Below are positions 38,001 through 47,700 of a stretch of DNA of 64,000 bases, piece after piece. A program made the position numbers and the translations under genes. The notes below the pieces were generated by a model. It was not told where the DNA came from, ran no database searches, and saw nothing but the letters and a program-made list of their open reading frames with translations. Position 1 is the first letter of the stretch, and each line of letters begins with the position of its first letter. The DNA comes from Trichostrongylus colubriformis (taxonomy: Eukaryota; Nematoda; Chromadorea; Rhabditida; Trichostrongylidae): the NCBI GenBank assembly GCA_963978905.1, contig OZ022261.1, positions 22,813,686 through 22,877,685 on the forward strand. Direction: 5' to 3'.

Positions 38001-41000
38001 AAAAAGAACTGCCTTCATTCAAGCCAAAACCAACCAACGCTGGAAGAGCGAAAAATATGGAGTTGCCTCCATTCAGTCCATAACTAACCAACAACAAGCC
38101 AAGTGGTAGGCATTTCGAAGTAAACGCTAAATATCGGCTGAAACGAGTAGTCGTCAACGGCTCCAGCTTTTACCAGCTTTGTCCATTTGAACCAGCTGTA
38201 TGCACAACCTAAATAAATGATTTGAGTAGTGTTCTGCTAAGCAGTTGAAAAGCAACGACTACCTGCTCCAAGAACTCCGATGATACAAAGAATCGATGTC
38301 CAAATCATCAAACCGCCAAGAACACGCAATATCACTGTCCAAAGAAAGGCGAAGACACCAGCTGCTAGGACTAGCGTGAGAATCTGCAATTGTATAGCAT
38401 TTCTTCCTTCAATCAGCTTCACGATTCTGACTAAATGACGAATGCACGGCAGACACAGCTGACCCGTTTTTGAGATTTCAGTGTCAAAGTTAATGAAAAC
38501 TATACCTGCCACCAGGACTTGGACAGATCGTGCACAATCTTAGTTATGACTCCTTCAGAGTTCACGACTTCTCCGATATACCTAAAAATATGAAAGAATT
38601 CGGTAAAATCGATTCACTGAATTTCGAAGAACCGTGTTCTATACGTTCAATAATGCTGCCACACCACAAAACATGTGTGGGAAGCCACGCCCTTCACGTA
38701 CCTTTCACTGTCGTTCACCAGTTTATCCGGTGGTATGGAGCCATCATCACCGAACATGGTCTTCAAAGTATCGAGTGATGCATTTCCTTTTTGAAGGTTA
38801 TTTATGGTGTCCGCAGCTCCGATTAAGATTTCCGGTACACATCGACCAAGCACTCAACCATCAACGTTAATATTTTCATGCAATAAGTTGTCAAATCGTT
38901 TTCACCACTTGTTGTATGATGGATAAATGACATCGAAATTGAAAATTAACGTGAAAAAATACAAAGGCATTACATGATCTGATATAATTTCAAGTATGTC
39001 AAGTATTTCTTATAGAAAGCAAGCTTGTGATTATCGATGTTGTCAGCTTTCAAAGTCCCGCCTTCCAGCACTGGACTTATGAGATTGAATGAAATCCGCA
39101 GCTGCTTCTGCACCTACCCACTGTTGGCTTTTTTAATAGTGTGAAATTGTCAAAATACATGTCATTCTATTGCTTCAAAAATAATCGTTAAAAAGGTAAA
39201 ACAAACCAAAATCGAGAGATGCACACCTGGGGCCGATTTCACAGTATATGATGCACACTTTTGTTGTTGAACGTAATTTCTAAGAATAGCGAACGAAGTG
39301 ATGGCGTTCTTGTTGACGTCATCAAGACAATAGAGTGATGACATTATCTTCAAAGAACAACAAGTGCTATCCAGGTACCCAGACGAAATCCTGTCAAACC
39401 CACTGTGTCACGGAATTCCGTTGACGATATCGTTGGATTTTGCAGTTGAAGGTACGAGAAATATTTGGACGGACAGTGAGCTACGCACATCTGGACATGC
39501 TTTTTTCGATTTCATCAAATACCTCAAATAATCGATAGACCGGTTTCAAGTACGCACCTGAGGAGTTTGGCAACCTCCCAGGGCTGTTGAATATGATATA
39601 CATTTTGTTATGTCGAAATAATACAAATACGGTCGATCTCTGAAGGAAGATGATTGAAATCAGGTATCGCAGCATAAAAGAAGTAGGCCTTTACCTTCGT
39701 CTCATGACGGTTCAATCCTCACTCCATAAAAGCTACATTTAGTCAAATAGAGTGTTCGCGGCGCGTCTCTAGGCTCTAATGACCTTGCCGACATACAGGA
39801 ATCGCGCACGGAAAAGTGGGTTTCCTGTCACTCATATATTTATGTTGTATTTGCCTAATGTGGGGCGCATGTAAAGTTTCACGCGAAAAATATGAATCCG
39901 GCCAAGATACAGCACCACAGTGTCTCGGTCGGCTGGGCGGGGCTTCCAACCAAGTGCTCATTCCTAGTCCGCTGGGTGTGTGCACATTGGTACGAATAAC
40001 CTACAGTAGCGCTCAAAAGTATTCGGCTAGAACTTTTTTGCCATAACTTTTTTTCTACTTGACCAAATTTGACAAAATTTTAATATGTGGTGCCCGAGCC
40101 TACTGTCAACATTTCCTTCTACTTGAGTGCCGCTTGACTCTTTTCATGGTTTTTCACAAGAATTTACTACAAGACCACCGATAAAAAAGTAAAAGGCTTG
40201 GCCAAGAAAGACGGCTTTCTTTACAAAAATGAAACGAGCAAACCTTGGAATCATACTCTATATACATTAATATTCTTTAAAAAAACATGACTTTTGATGA
40301 CAGCGGCACAGCAGGACGGCATAGCGATGGCACGCCAAAAACAAAGAATTGCATTTAACCATGTAACTTAGACCGTTGAACGCCAAAATAGTATATTTAG
40401 TATGCGGTGTCTCCAAGTACAACATACTAAAATTTCACTTAAATCGGTTCAGTCGCAAAAAAGTTACATGTGAAAAACCCAGGTGATCAACCATTTGGCC
40501 GAATGCTTTTGAGCGCCACTGTATTTCGCATTTGCTTCGCACTACATGTGCGAAGGGTTATTTGCTATCTCGCTCTTTATGGCGAGAAAGTGATTAGTTA
40601 GGTGCGAGAAGCAGAGGTCAACTATACGCCGTTCAACTTCATTAACTGATTGTAATGTCCACAAAAGGAAAAATTAAGGCAGTTTAGGTGAACTTAAGAT
40701 TAAAGGTTTTTTCTCGAAAGAAGGAATGGTTCGACGGTCTTATGGCGACCAGTTGGATACTGGTGAATGAGGATGATCGCAACACTTTGGAAATTAGACA
40801 CTTGACTATTACAGCACTGCAGTTGCAAAGTTTTGGAAAAGTGAATAAAAATAAGTTAAGGGAATAAATAAATGGAATAAACATACTTGGTTAAATTATT
40901 AGAGCGCTAATGTTCACCAACATGGCCATATAATGGCATATTATTGTCTCGATGAAATGTTACAAAATGTCCGTAGGAGGTTATAGAAACAATAGTTGTA

Positions 41001-43101
41001 CTTTCACACTCACAATGGTTTGCTAAGGCCTTATTCCATCTATTTTTTAATTGCAGTACTGTAATTTATGGTGTCAAATCCTGAAAATGTTACGATCATC
41101 ACCATTCACCAGTATTCAGCTGGTCCGCCATAGGACTATTGAACCGAACATTTTAGAAAAAATAATTCTTTGATCAGAAGTGCACCTGAACTACCTTTAT
41201 TTTTTTCTTCTGGACATAACACTTAGATGGAGTTGAGCGGCGTATAGCTGACCTCTGCTTGTAGCACCTAAATAATTACTTTTTCGTATATGGGGTACGA
41301 GGCAAGGTGCGAAGTAGGCCATTCGTACCAATGTGTACACACTCCGTCCGCCGCAGTCGGAGACGCCTTGTGGGAACAGAAAGTTACGTAAACAGTCCCG
41401 TTCTTAACTGCCGCGGACTACGGGACATGGCTTTTATTGGTGGCCCCGCCCACCCGGCCAAGAATTTGGCTGCTGTATCTTAGCCGAACTCTCACTTTTT
41501 TCGCGTGAAACTTTGCATGGGCCCTTATTAAGCAAAAACAACATGAATATATGGGTAACAAATAAACTTATTTTTCTGTGAACTTTTCCTTTAAGAAAGT
41601 AACTGTTTCAATTTCCTGCTATGTTCGCTTCACACCAAAATTTAAAAACGTAGTTTTCGAATAATTCATATGAACAGATACCTCCATTTGCAAGTTGTGA
41701 GGTTTAATACTCACATACAGCAGAGCAAATATTGGTCACTAGAACGCTAAGGCACTAAAACAGCCATTAGAGAGGTAACCATATACACGTAGGCTCGCTT
41801 AGTGTAAGTGATGATACACTCCACTTCACAGCGCTGGATAGGGCGTGGCCTACGGACCTGGATGAGAGTGTGTGGCGGGGGCAGACAGTTTGACACACTC
41901 ACACTCGAGTCTATTGGCCACGCCTTATCAAGTTCTGTGAAATGGACCGTAATCACGTGGTCTGTGTTGCTGTCGCTGCTTTACTGCTACCGAAAGGTAG
42001 CTTTGGAACTTCACAACCGCTCAATAGCGAATAGCAAGAACAGTGTGAAAAGCTCAAACTTTAAGCTCAAACTTTGTTCTGAGCGGTTCTCATCATTTCC
42101 CCCATTGACTAGCCAATGAGCACGTTCAGTATGACGTAGTCAGTCAAATGCAAGATTCGGTACAGGTGCTAGCAGCACAAGCAGCATTTACTCACAAATC
42201 CCCCTACTGTCACCTACAACGACTGATTATACGACTGGCTGCTAGAACAGACACATATTCACAACACCTCGAAACAGCAAATGGCACTGCAACAGCATAG
42301 CAAATGCACCAACTTGCCAATCATATCGCTTACGTGCTGCTTTGTAAGAAAAAATCACATTAACTTGTCTCATTGTTATTTTTTCCAAATAGGGTTCAGA
42401 CTCACGTAAAGTTGTATGAATTCACTTGGTAACCCCCACAACGCCGTCCGAATGAGTCCGTGGGTAATATTAACCGTTCTCCATCGCCCCAAAGAAAGCC
42501 TGAATAAACAATGACGTGCGCTAGTTACTAACATAAGTATTTCACACTTGCGATAGTGCTCTGAGGTATCGCTACTCACCAATTGTTGCTACCACTCCCC
42601 ATCCGGCAGTGAAAACGAGGAACAGGAAGCAACACACCACATCTGTACATCCTCTGAAAATCAAGCTTCATTTTGCTGTCACATAGATAGGGAATCGATT
42701 TTGCCATGTATTGAAAATTGCGCACCTCTCAGTGTGCAGTTGCGGATTGAGTTTTTTTCTTTGCTTACCAAGCATCACAACGAATCGCGAAGTACGCTCA
42801 GATGGTGTTTTTTGCGTTTCTTTCTTGTCTACTACGTCATCGCTGAACTCACGAACTACCGAAGCGCTTTTATTGCGTGCAGGTGGAGACACCTTCGTAG
42901 ATGTCGGAGTTAATTCGGCCGGCAAAGGACTCCAACACGGCAGAGGCGGTTGTGATGGCAAGGGCTGTCGCCATACAGGCTTTGGTGGAATAGATGAGGC
43001 TGGCGGCCATCTGGGCGGTGGCTTAGTTGGTAATGTTGGCAGGTAGTAGGCTTCTTCAGGTGGAGCAGATGGTGCAATTCCCTGGCGCTTCATCGAAGCA
43101 T
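23059..43101 (-). CDS. chtl-1: Choline transporter-like protein (CTL/SLC44 family), 21 exons
   Basis: Minus-strand exons, 5' to 3': 43101-42726 (ATG 43093), 42653-42580, 42499-42406, 39639-39558, 39490-39456, 39390-39227, 38852-38702, 38581-38506, 38383-38263, 38208-38089, 37986-37887, 32196-32133, 32071-31961, 28166-28055, 27360-27255, 27164-27036, 26323-26254, 26153-26009, 25607-25506, 23334-23263, 23153-23059. All phases agree; product 796 aa. SLC44 proteins are multi-pass membrane carriers for choline and related substrates in plasma and organelle membranes. Marks: Pro-rich cytoplasmic N-terminus (1-120), first membrane segment after RGCTDVVCC (~123-147), Cys-rich extracellular loop with PTDSFGRRCG, YYFDITKC and GRCVPE, core motifs ALWGTIAIWLASSG, LAGAFASYYWA, MAIYGKNFFTSA, and the C-terminal MAVDTTFICFLEDSEQNDGS. 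The start follows a CTCTTCAG acceptor by 8 nt, suggesting trans-splicing. Introns 3, 11, 13 and 19 (2.2-5.7 kb) are filled with repeats. The symbol follows the Caenorhabditis CTL gene by family only. Exon 5 (35 bp) is the least certain. Confidence 0.93.
23413..23484 (-). repeat. tRNA-like fragment
   Basis: The minus strand reads TTGGATAGTGTAATGACC (A-box-like) and, about 30 bases on, GCGGGTTCGAGTCTCGG with a good B box. The 3' end CGGCCGAAACC has no pairing partner at the 5' end, so no acceptor stem forms. Best read as a SINE head or a dead tRNA gene in intron 19 of the CTL gene, 80 bp upstream of exon 20. Confidence 0.5.
23504..23801 (-). repeat. tRNA-derived SINE, family B copy 1
   Basis: The minus strand starts with GGCGGAGGTGGT and a tRNA-like head in which GGTGCGGGGATCAAATCCCG resembles a T arm with B box. 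It ends in TTTATCCTTTATTC. The 298 bp align along their whole length with the copy at 54931-55229. It lies in intron 19 of the CTL gene, same strand as the gene. Confidence 0.65.
24185..24562. mobile_element. Non-autonomous element with ~32-bp terminal inverted repeats
   Basis: TGGTTGTTTGGATGTTTCAG plus CTTCAACCAAGA at the left recurs in exact reverse complement at the right end (24522-24556). The interior is unrelated to other repeats here and contains a direct doublet AACTGGGGCAA. It lies in CTL intron 19. No clean target duplication; AGACAAGACC occurs on both sides but not next to the repeats. Confidence 0.55.
25008..25037. repeat. Small perfect hairpin
   Basis: GGCAGTAATCA pairs with TGATTACTGCC across an 8-base loop. 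Just upstream is a 16-bp direct doublet ATTTTGTCATTCACAG (24936-24985). Both lie in CTL intron 19. Confidence 0.6.
26462..26915 (+). repeat. Dispersed repeat, family D copy 2
   Basis: Collinear with 20345-20800, see that entry. This copy lies in intron 16 of the CTL gene, antisense to it, and ends near CTCCCGGTGTCTTTAA at 26898-26913. Confidence 0.55.
27459..27542 (+). repeat. Tandem duplication, 42-bp unit
   Basis: CAGTCAA(G/A)AAG(G/A)GAGATGAAAGAGCAATA...GACAATGTG occurs twice in a row with a few differences. It lies in CTL intron 14. Confidence 0.7.
28200..28398 (+). repeat. Left arm of a long inverted repeat in CTL intron 13
   Basis: Matches 31685-31870 in reverse complement (blocks TTATCCTAACTACAATACCC, CCATTTCCATTTAACTTCTA, GCCATTGAACTCACCT; about 80%). 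The arm begins 34 bases from exon 14 of the CTL gene. It could be one terminal repeat of a 3.67-kb element or one of two independent insertions. Confidence 0.65.
28400..29150 (+). pseudogene. CR1/jockey-like LINE reverse-transcriptase fragment (decayed)
   Basis: 28440-28550 reads KMYADDVKILKAINEP, with the YADD catalytic box of reverse transcriptases. 28785-28840 reads KFVLLKACETYVPLLDESG, and a neighbouring frame from 28858 reads KRMDIIALEKVQNNLMRKIP, then NKYLGLSTLESRREI-like sequence: the order seen in the C-terminal part of CR1/jockey LINEs (an arginine-rich LEYRR-like block after the RT). At least two frameshifts and stops break it. It is antisense within CTL intron 13. Confidence 0.65.
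30420..31450. mobile_element. ~1-kb palindromic element in CTL intron 13
   Basis: The two halves are reverse complements around a centre near 30935. Paired blocks include GAGGGGTCGGACG, GGGAGAT(A/G)ACCTG, ACAGTGGCTACGTGG-like, AAAGGTC(G/A)AT(C/G)GAT and CTGAA...TGACAGC. Identity is about 70%, arms about 500 bp. Each arm carries part of an open frame (30973-31269 on plus, WLRGNRDIIVRGQWIHC), which may be a remnant of a transposase-like ORF I cannot name. Confidence 0.6.
31685..31870 (-). repeat. Right arm of the long inverted repeat in CTL intron 13
   Basis: Reverse-complement partner of 28200-28398; it ends about 90 bases from exon 13. Confidence 0.65.
32490..32845 (+). repeat. Diverged tandem repeat, ~147-bp unit, about 2.4 copies
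   Basis: Each unit carries CGCGTTGAC(T/C)C(C/A)(T/G)GAG, GATAGCG(G/A)(T/T)CGATA-like blocks and GATTCGATAAG followed by GTCAGAAG. Units start near 32492, 32639 and 32784; the third is cut short. It lies in CTL intron 11, and a GTCTGTGTGTCTCCGTTTGTCTGTC tract precedes it. Confidence 0.6.
34676..34990 (+). repeat. Dispersed repeat, family E copy 1
   Basis: Matches 49170-49492 in reverse complement: AGGGGAAA(T/G)TCGGACGAAAAG, TAAAAGAAGTAGTG, GAGATGCCTAGTAA(T/C)AGGACA and GAAATAGGACCC are shared, about 80% identity. It lies in CTL intron 11. Class unknown. Confidence 0.6.
35020..37025 (-). pseudogene. RTE-type non-LTR retrotransposon, 5'-truncated and frameshifted
   Basis: The minus strand reads, in changing frames, KMASLRRPDGTVTAS (37000-36900), then EQAGFRRGFNTIDHIHTV (36470-36410), a reverse-transcriptase block with YKMPLCLSYKAFDFVETEAV, PFYKEVIIDVKR, the catalytic RFADDIVLITP at about 36090-36050, then KIGLQLKLTRTMFRRNG and further C-terminal blocks to about 35300. 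These are fingers, palm and thumb segments of an RTE reverse transcriptase; the endonuclease domain is missing. At least six frame changes or stops break it. The left part (35020-35290) holds sequence I take as untranslated or rearranged RTE. It sits in CTL intron 11 in the same orientation as the gene. Confidence 0.82.
37987..38088 (-). repeat. Duplicated mini-intron (CTL intron 10)
   Basis: This 102-bp intron consists of two ~50-bp copies. Each starts with GTT(A/G)GTT-like donor sequence and ends in TTTTTCGCTCTT(C/T)CAG. The inner acceptor ends at 38040 and the next donor-like GTTGGT starts at 38038, leaving one base between. The model uses the outer donor (38088) and outer acceptor (37987), which keeps the frame. 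Confidence 0.7.
39825..41578. mobile_element. ~1.2-kb palindromic element split by a nested MITE (CTL intron 3)
   Basis: The left half (39825-40003 plus 40522-40925) is the reverse complement of the right half (about 40930-41578). Paired blocks: AGCAGAGGTCA(A/G)CTATACGCCG, TACTGGTGAATG(A/G)(G/T)GATGATCG, GCGACCAGTTGG-like, ATTCGTACCAATGTG, TTTTTCGCGTGAAACTTT. The Tc1-like MITE at 40004-40521 interrupts only the left half. A fragment of the same family follows the RTE copy at 58955-59030. Ends are approximate. Confidence 0.7.
40004..40521 (-). mobile_element. Tc1-like MITE copy 1 (nested)
   Basis: 518 bp starting CAGTAGCGCTCAAAAGT and ending ACTTTTGAGCGCCACTG-like sequence (GCTTTTGAGCGCCACTG), flanked by TA on both sides (40002-40003, 40522-40523). 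The whole length is the reverse complement of the copy at 55601-56107. TA duplication and a CAGT... terminus are Tc1/mariner features. No transposase. It is inserted in the left arm of the palindrome 39825-41578. Confidence 0.85.
41820..41946. repeat. 127-bp imperfect hairpin
   Basis: TCCACTTCACAG...GGCGTGGCC is mirrored by GGCCACGCC...CTGTGAAATGGA, with GTGTGTGG-rich sequence at the tip. It lies in CTL intron 3 and may be a small foldback element. Confidence 0.6.
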
Positions 43102-43108
43102 CTGAAGA
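43094..43108 (-). promoter_or_regulatory. Probable trans-splice acceptor of the CTL gene
   Basis: Minus-strand CTCTTCAG ends at 43102; the first in-frame ATG of the long Pro-rich exon follows eight bases later. No coding exon upstream joins in phase. The layout mirrors the profilin gene. A normal cis-spliced 5' untranslated exon cannot be excluded. Confidence 0.5.
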
Positions 43109-44461
43109 GAGGTGACAAAGGCATAAACCATTTAGAGGTGAGAAAACGGCCAGAACGACGATTGACGAAGTATTTCGATGAAGAACCACTTGGCGATGGT
43201 GACAGTATGGTGCCATTTCTATTCTTTGTGCTTTATTGGAGTTGAAAAGGTTCAGCGTTTTCTAAGACAACTGTTTGAAAATTGATCCATGCGGAATTTC
43301 AGCGGCATTTCCTTTTCTAGGATAGGAAGTACCAACGATTCCAGCCCCACTCGAAAAACCATAGCACAGGAGGATATAGGAAGGTTATGACAGCAGGAAA
43401 TAGGTAATGGATGGGTTACGATGTTGGAAGGATGTTACCGTCGAACGACCACCAACTGTGGCGATATTGAAAACTGGTAGAGCAAGGCACGCAAAAGAAA
43501 GAGTACGAGGACAGCTGAGGACAAAGACGATGAATATCCACTTGTATGCCTATGGAAGTATTGCAGTTCGCCAGTAAATAATTACTGAAAGTAACACTAC
43601 AGGATCTAGCGGCAGGGATATGAACAGTTGATAATCAGAATGGGTGTGATTATTAAACTTCGTGATGAATGAGCGAATGAATAAATGAATGAGCGTAATG
43701 CCAAGTAAAGTTATCATGATATCGGATCGCATGAAGGGAAACATATTTCCAGCAATCATCGGCAGTACGGTAGTTCATGGTGATATGCCGTAAAAATGAC
43801 TAGTTCTAGAACTAGCCGCTAGAAGTCACCCACTGCTTGGATACAGAGGGAGTCGGCCATTCGAATAACTGTATGTATTTCCGTATGAAACAATGGAAGG
43901 TGTTTTTATCCTTCGCTAAATTGTAAAGCCTTTAATCATTGTCATATAAGTCACGTACAGTGTTTCTAACAAACTTTCACAGTTAGATCATACTTTTGAA
44001 TTTTCCTCATGTGTTTATTAATTGAAGTATCGTCGGATAATATTATTTCGTTGTGAAGGTGATGTGATGGCAAGAAAGCCGCTATCATTAGTGTGGTCTG
44101 TAGATTACCAAGAACACCCTTTTTTCAGGATTGGCACTGGGCTGGGCAGGATCATGGGCTTAGGTCAGAAGAGTTGAACAGCAATTGAATTTCATCCAGA
44201 AGCAATGTCTCCAGCTGCTATATTTTTTTCCTGTGAGCTTACGGGTACCGAACATGAGAAAGCAGTGAACATGAAGAACACAAAGTGAGAACGGATGAGA
44301 TGAGGCTCACTCAGGGTAAAGCACGATCTGGAGGATCTTCAAGGAAACGGTCGGTATCTTGAACTGGAAATGGGTTTCACTTGGCTGGCCACGCGGTATG
44401 TTTTCTCTGAAAAATGCCGTCGACCGTCTAATTCCATATCAGACATTGAATACAGTGGTAG
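43109..44461. other. Stretch without recognised gene
   Basis: This lies upstream of the CTL gene and should hold its promoter. No named element seen. A 16-bp perfect palindrome CTAGTTCTAGAACTAG lies at 43800-43815 and an AATGA/GAATGA microsatellite at about 43660-43700. Confidence 0.35.
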
Positions 44462-44470
44462 TAGTATGAC

Positions 44471-44716
44471 TGACGGGTGGGGGTCACGAGGTCGAATATC
44501 CGCTTCGCGGCGGTGCACTCGCGGCGCCACCAGTACGACTCACCGTATCGCTTGCCCGTGGGAAAATGGCTGAGCGTGACTGCGTCACGTCTGCGCTTCC
44601 ACTCATTCCACACTGCCTCGCATGAATGCTGCCATACCTTGCCACTGGCACTCGCACCCGCCATGCCGCTCATCGCGCGCGGTCGCGCGGAATTTCGACC
44701 TCGTGAACCCCACCCG
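44471..44716. mobile_element. MITE with 9-bp target duplication, family F
   Basis: The ends CGGGTGGGGGTCACGAGGTCG and CGACCTCGTGAACCCCACCCG are inverted repeats of about 21 bp with one or two mismatches. TAGTATGAC is repeated exactly at 44462-44470 and 44717-44725. The interior is CG-rich and partly recurs at 21219-21420. A 9-bp duplication suggests a MULE-like mobiliser, with ends different from family A; three extra bases (TGA) lie inside the left duplication. Confidence 0.75.
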
Positions 44717-44725
44717 TAGTATGAC

Positions 44726-47700
44726 AGTCGATGGCTGTGGCTCGACGGCATTTTTGGAGACACAGCGATGTACACAGTTAGCATACGCCTTATACACGCA
44801 TCGTCACAATAGCCAAATTGTCGTCAAGCAGTGCTTCCTCGTCCTATTCTCGAGCGGATCCATGATTTTGCAGTGAAAACGCTGAATCTCAGATTGGAAA
44901 ATGAAACAAATAAACATACTGCGGAATAATTAGAGTATAACTTTTTAGAAATTCTAAATCAAGTCTTAAAAAAGTACTAAAAACGGTCGCCCGTGTGGTA
45001 TTAACAGTGGATGTAGTACAGACAGTAGGGTTGCTACTGCGCTTCGAGCGAACCCGTAATTTCCGCAGCGACAGTCCAAGCTGATCGACCAAAGGGCGTC
45101 CAACTTGTTGCAAGTTCACGAGGAGAGCTATGCACTGGTTCGTAATTTGCAGTATGCGGATGTGTGCTGTCAAAGCCATTCTGTTCGACAGCATCACACG
45201 TCAGTTGAAACGAACATGGGACATCTTTGTTTCCACGTCATTCTAGACCCTTATAATAAGAACATTCCGAGAAAGATTTGTAGGTGGGTAACCTTATCTT
45301 ATTTCACGGAGCCGTATTCCCGACTTACCGCTAACAGATGACAACCTTTTTTGCTCTTTCGATCACACTCTCAAAAAGAAATCACGTGCTCACCAGAACG
45401 ACCTCAAAGGTGACATACAATCTACCTTTAATCGAAATTTTACGAGGAGTTTCTCGAAGAGGCCTAGATAGCACTCAACGCTCCGACAATATGTTACAGA
45501 TAACGGTGGTGCACGTTGTTCAAATAAATAATTGGTGGAAATAGTGCGAAAAGCTGGAATACAGCTAAGGTTTCCTGACCAATACTATGTCTTGGCAATT
45601 GCTTTTTCACGTTGTCTAGCGAAGCGACAAGTCCACCTGAGTTTAGCTACAATGACAGTAACCGATAAAAAAGTCGATCTGTTCGATTTTTTGGTCGAAA
45701 CTCTTAAACCGGATTGTTTGGCAAATAGGAGTCTTGTGAAAGCAGCCTCTAGACCGATGAGGTAATTCAATCAGCGGTCAAACGACGTAACCTAAGCCAC
45801 GAAACCTGGCTGGATAAAAAAGTGTGCAAACGAGGTTCCTAGCAAATAAATGACTCAATGTAGGTGCTGGGGTGAATGACCAGCGCTGGGGTAGGGGGAA
45901 GGGGAGGCGGGTTTTCGGAAAACAAACTGACCATAACGATCCAACCCTCTCCCGTCCAGTCCAGAGGTATCGGTGGATTGTTAGCCGGCCCCCCGAACGG
46001 ACTGTTTGCAAAGCCGCTAAAAGGGCGCTACGCCGAGCATGCGCCAGTACCGATGGATAAATTCCGTTCAGAGCTAATGCTACCTCTTTTCTGATCCCCG
46101 TTCGAGTGCCAGAGGTACGGCAGTCAAAGAAAGCAGAAGAACGATGAGAAGCTTCGGATTGGTTCACGGTCGTGAGAGAAATCAGAAGACTGCTTTGTTC
46201 AGCGCGATTATCATGGAGATGATCGACGAATACGAAATCTGATCATGTGCCATCTTTTAATTGATAAGCATGGCAGATCTTCTAGGTTGTAAGGAAAGGT
46301 TTGGCCGGTTTTTTGCAATTTCAACTTCGGGAAATCATAACTCTGCTCAGAGTGCATCTTTTCTCACAGAATAGGCACCATTCGATTTGCTACACTCTTA
46401 GCAACATTATGCATGCCTAAATATCTCAATTTGATGAAGGACTGATAATTTATATTGCGCGAAATGAAAAAAGTCGACTCCAAATCGCCATTCTTTCTGA
46501 ACACACTGCTACTGAAGGAGCTGTCCAGATGTTAGGGAAAGCGGGGCTTAGTTAGCGCTAGATATGGTGAATATGATGCACGAGTGAGGGCTTCAGCCTG
46601 CAACTGCTTCAATCACTGGAAGAGGATTTGTGGAAAATGCGCCAAGTCATGGCTGTTCCGAGAGGTCGCGCGGAACCCATTTTTCGGTTTTGTTTTCAAG
46701 GCTACTTGAGGTGCTCAACCCAATTTGTTTGTTGAGGACCAATACTTGTGGACATCCCCTGCAAGTATGTATGGACGCTCATCACTTTCTGCCGTTTTAG
46801 TTAAAGCGATCCGATCAGCTGAAAATTCAAGCGATTCATTCTCATTCCTGCACTTCGAAACCAGGGACAAAGTGTTCCATCCAATGCTCCACCCCCTCCC
46901 TTGCAGGAATCACATTTGTAGTTGCTTTTGCTGTAACTCGATACAACAAGAAGTTATGAAGTGAAGTCAACCAAAAAGTGCCATTTTCGTAGTACTTCAA
47001 AATTTTCCTAATAATTCGAAAACCTTATGGCATTACAACTATAACATATATTCAGGAAGAGCAATTTTTGTCTATCTAGGAGCACAATATGTAAGCTGAT
47101 TCATGTTAACGCGCTTTGATATTCGAATATCGTGTGAACGCGAAAAACCGGTCAGAGCTTCCTTTACAACTTAATAGCTCTCCTCTGATAGCAGACAAAT
47201 CTTAATAAATTAAGGCTCAAAGGGAGTAGTAGATACAAGCAAGCATGTGTAACACAGAAGAGATTGAGATTGAGCTCAAGAAGGATGTGGTGGTCCGCCT
47301 TTGATACTTTATACATGATATCCACCCTTTGTGCTCACAACAAAGGATGGGAGAAGATGCGTTCCTCTCTAACTAAATTTTTCATTACCAACGAAAAATG
47401 TCTAGGTAAATAAATAAATAGCCTCATACTTTATATCCTGCTTTTCGATTTTTACGTTTACGCGGCGCATTATAGGGAATAGAACAGTGGAGGTTTTTTT
47501 GCACAGTTCCATGATATGAAGTCTCCAGCTGTTCAAAACATCCAGACATAAAAGATTTCTGCTGAAGAAAAAACGGTTAGGTCACCTCAAACTCTTGAGC
47601 TCCTTCCTTGCTGCCATAGTACCTGCTGTTACGGGTGCTTCACGAGAGACCAGATAAAAGAGGTGAGAACGGTGAGAGAGAAGCGACAAGACTGCAGATC

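Noticed and set aside
38237..38512. A 91-codon frame read as one protein
   Set aside because: Only 38383-38263 is CTL exon 9; the upstream part is intron read-through with a clear TTGCAG acceptor between.
42668..42768. Donor GTAAGC at 42768 as the end of CTL exon 1
   Set aside because: It leaves the wrong phase for exon 2; the donor after AGAG at 42726 restores the frame and gives the expected RGCTDVVCC junction.
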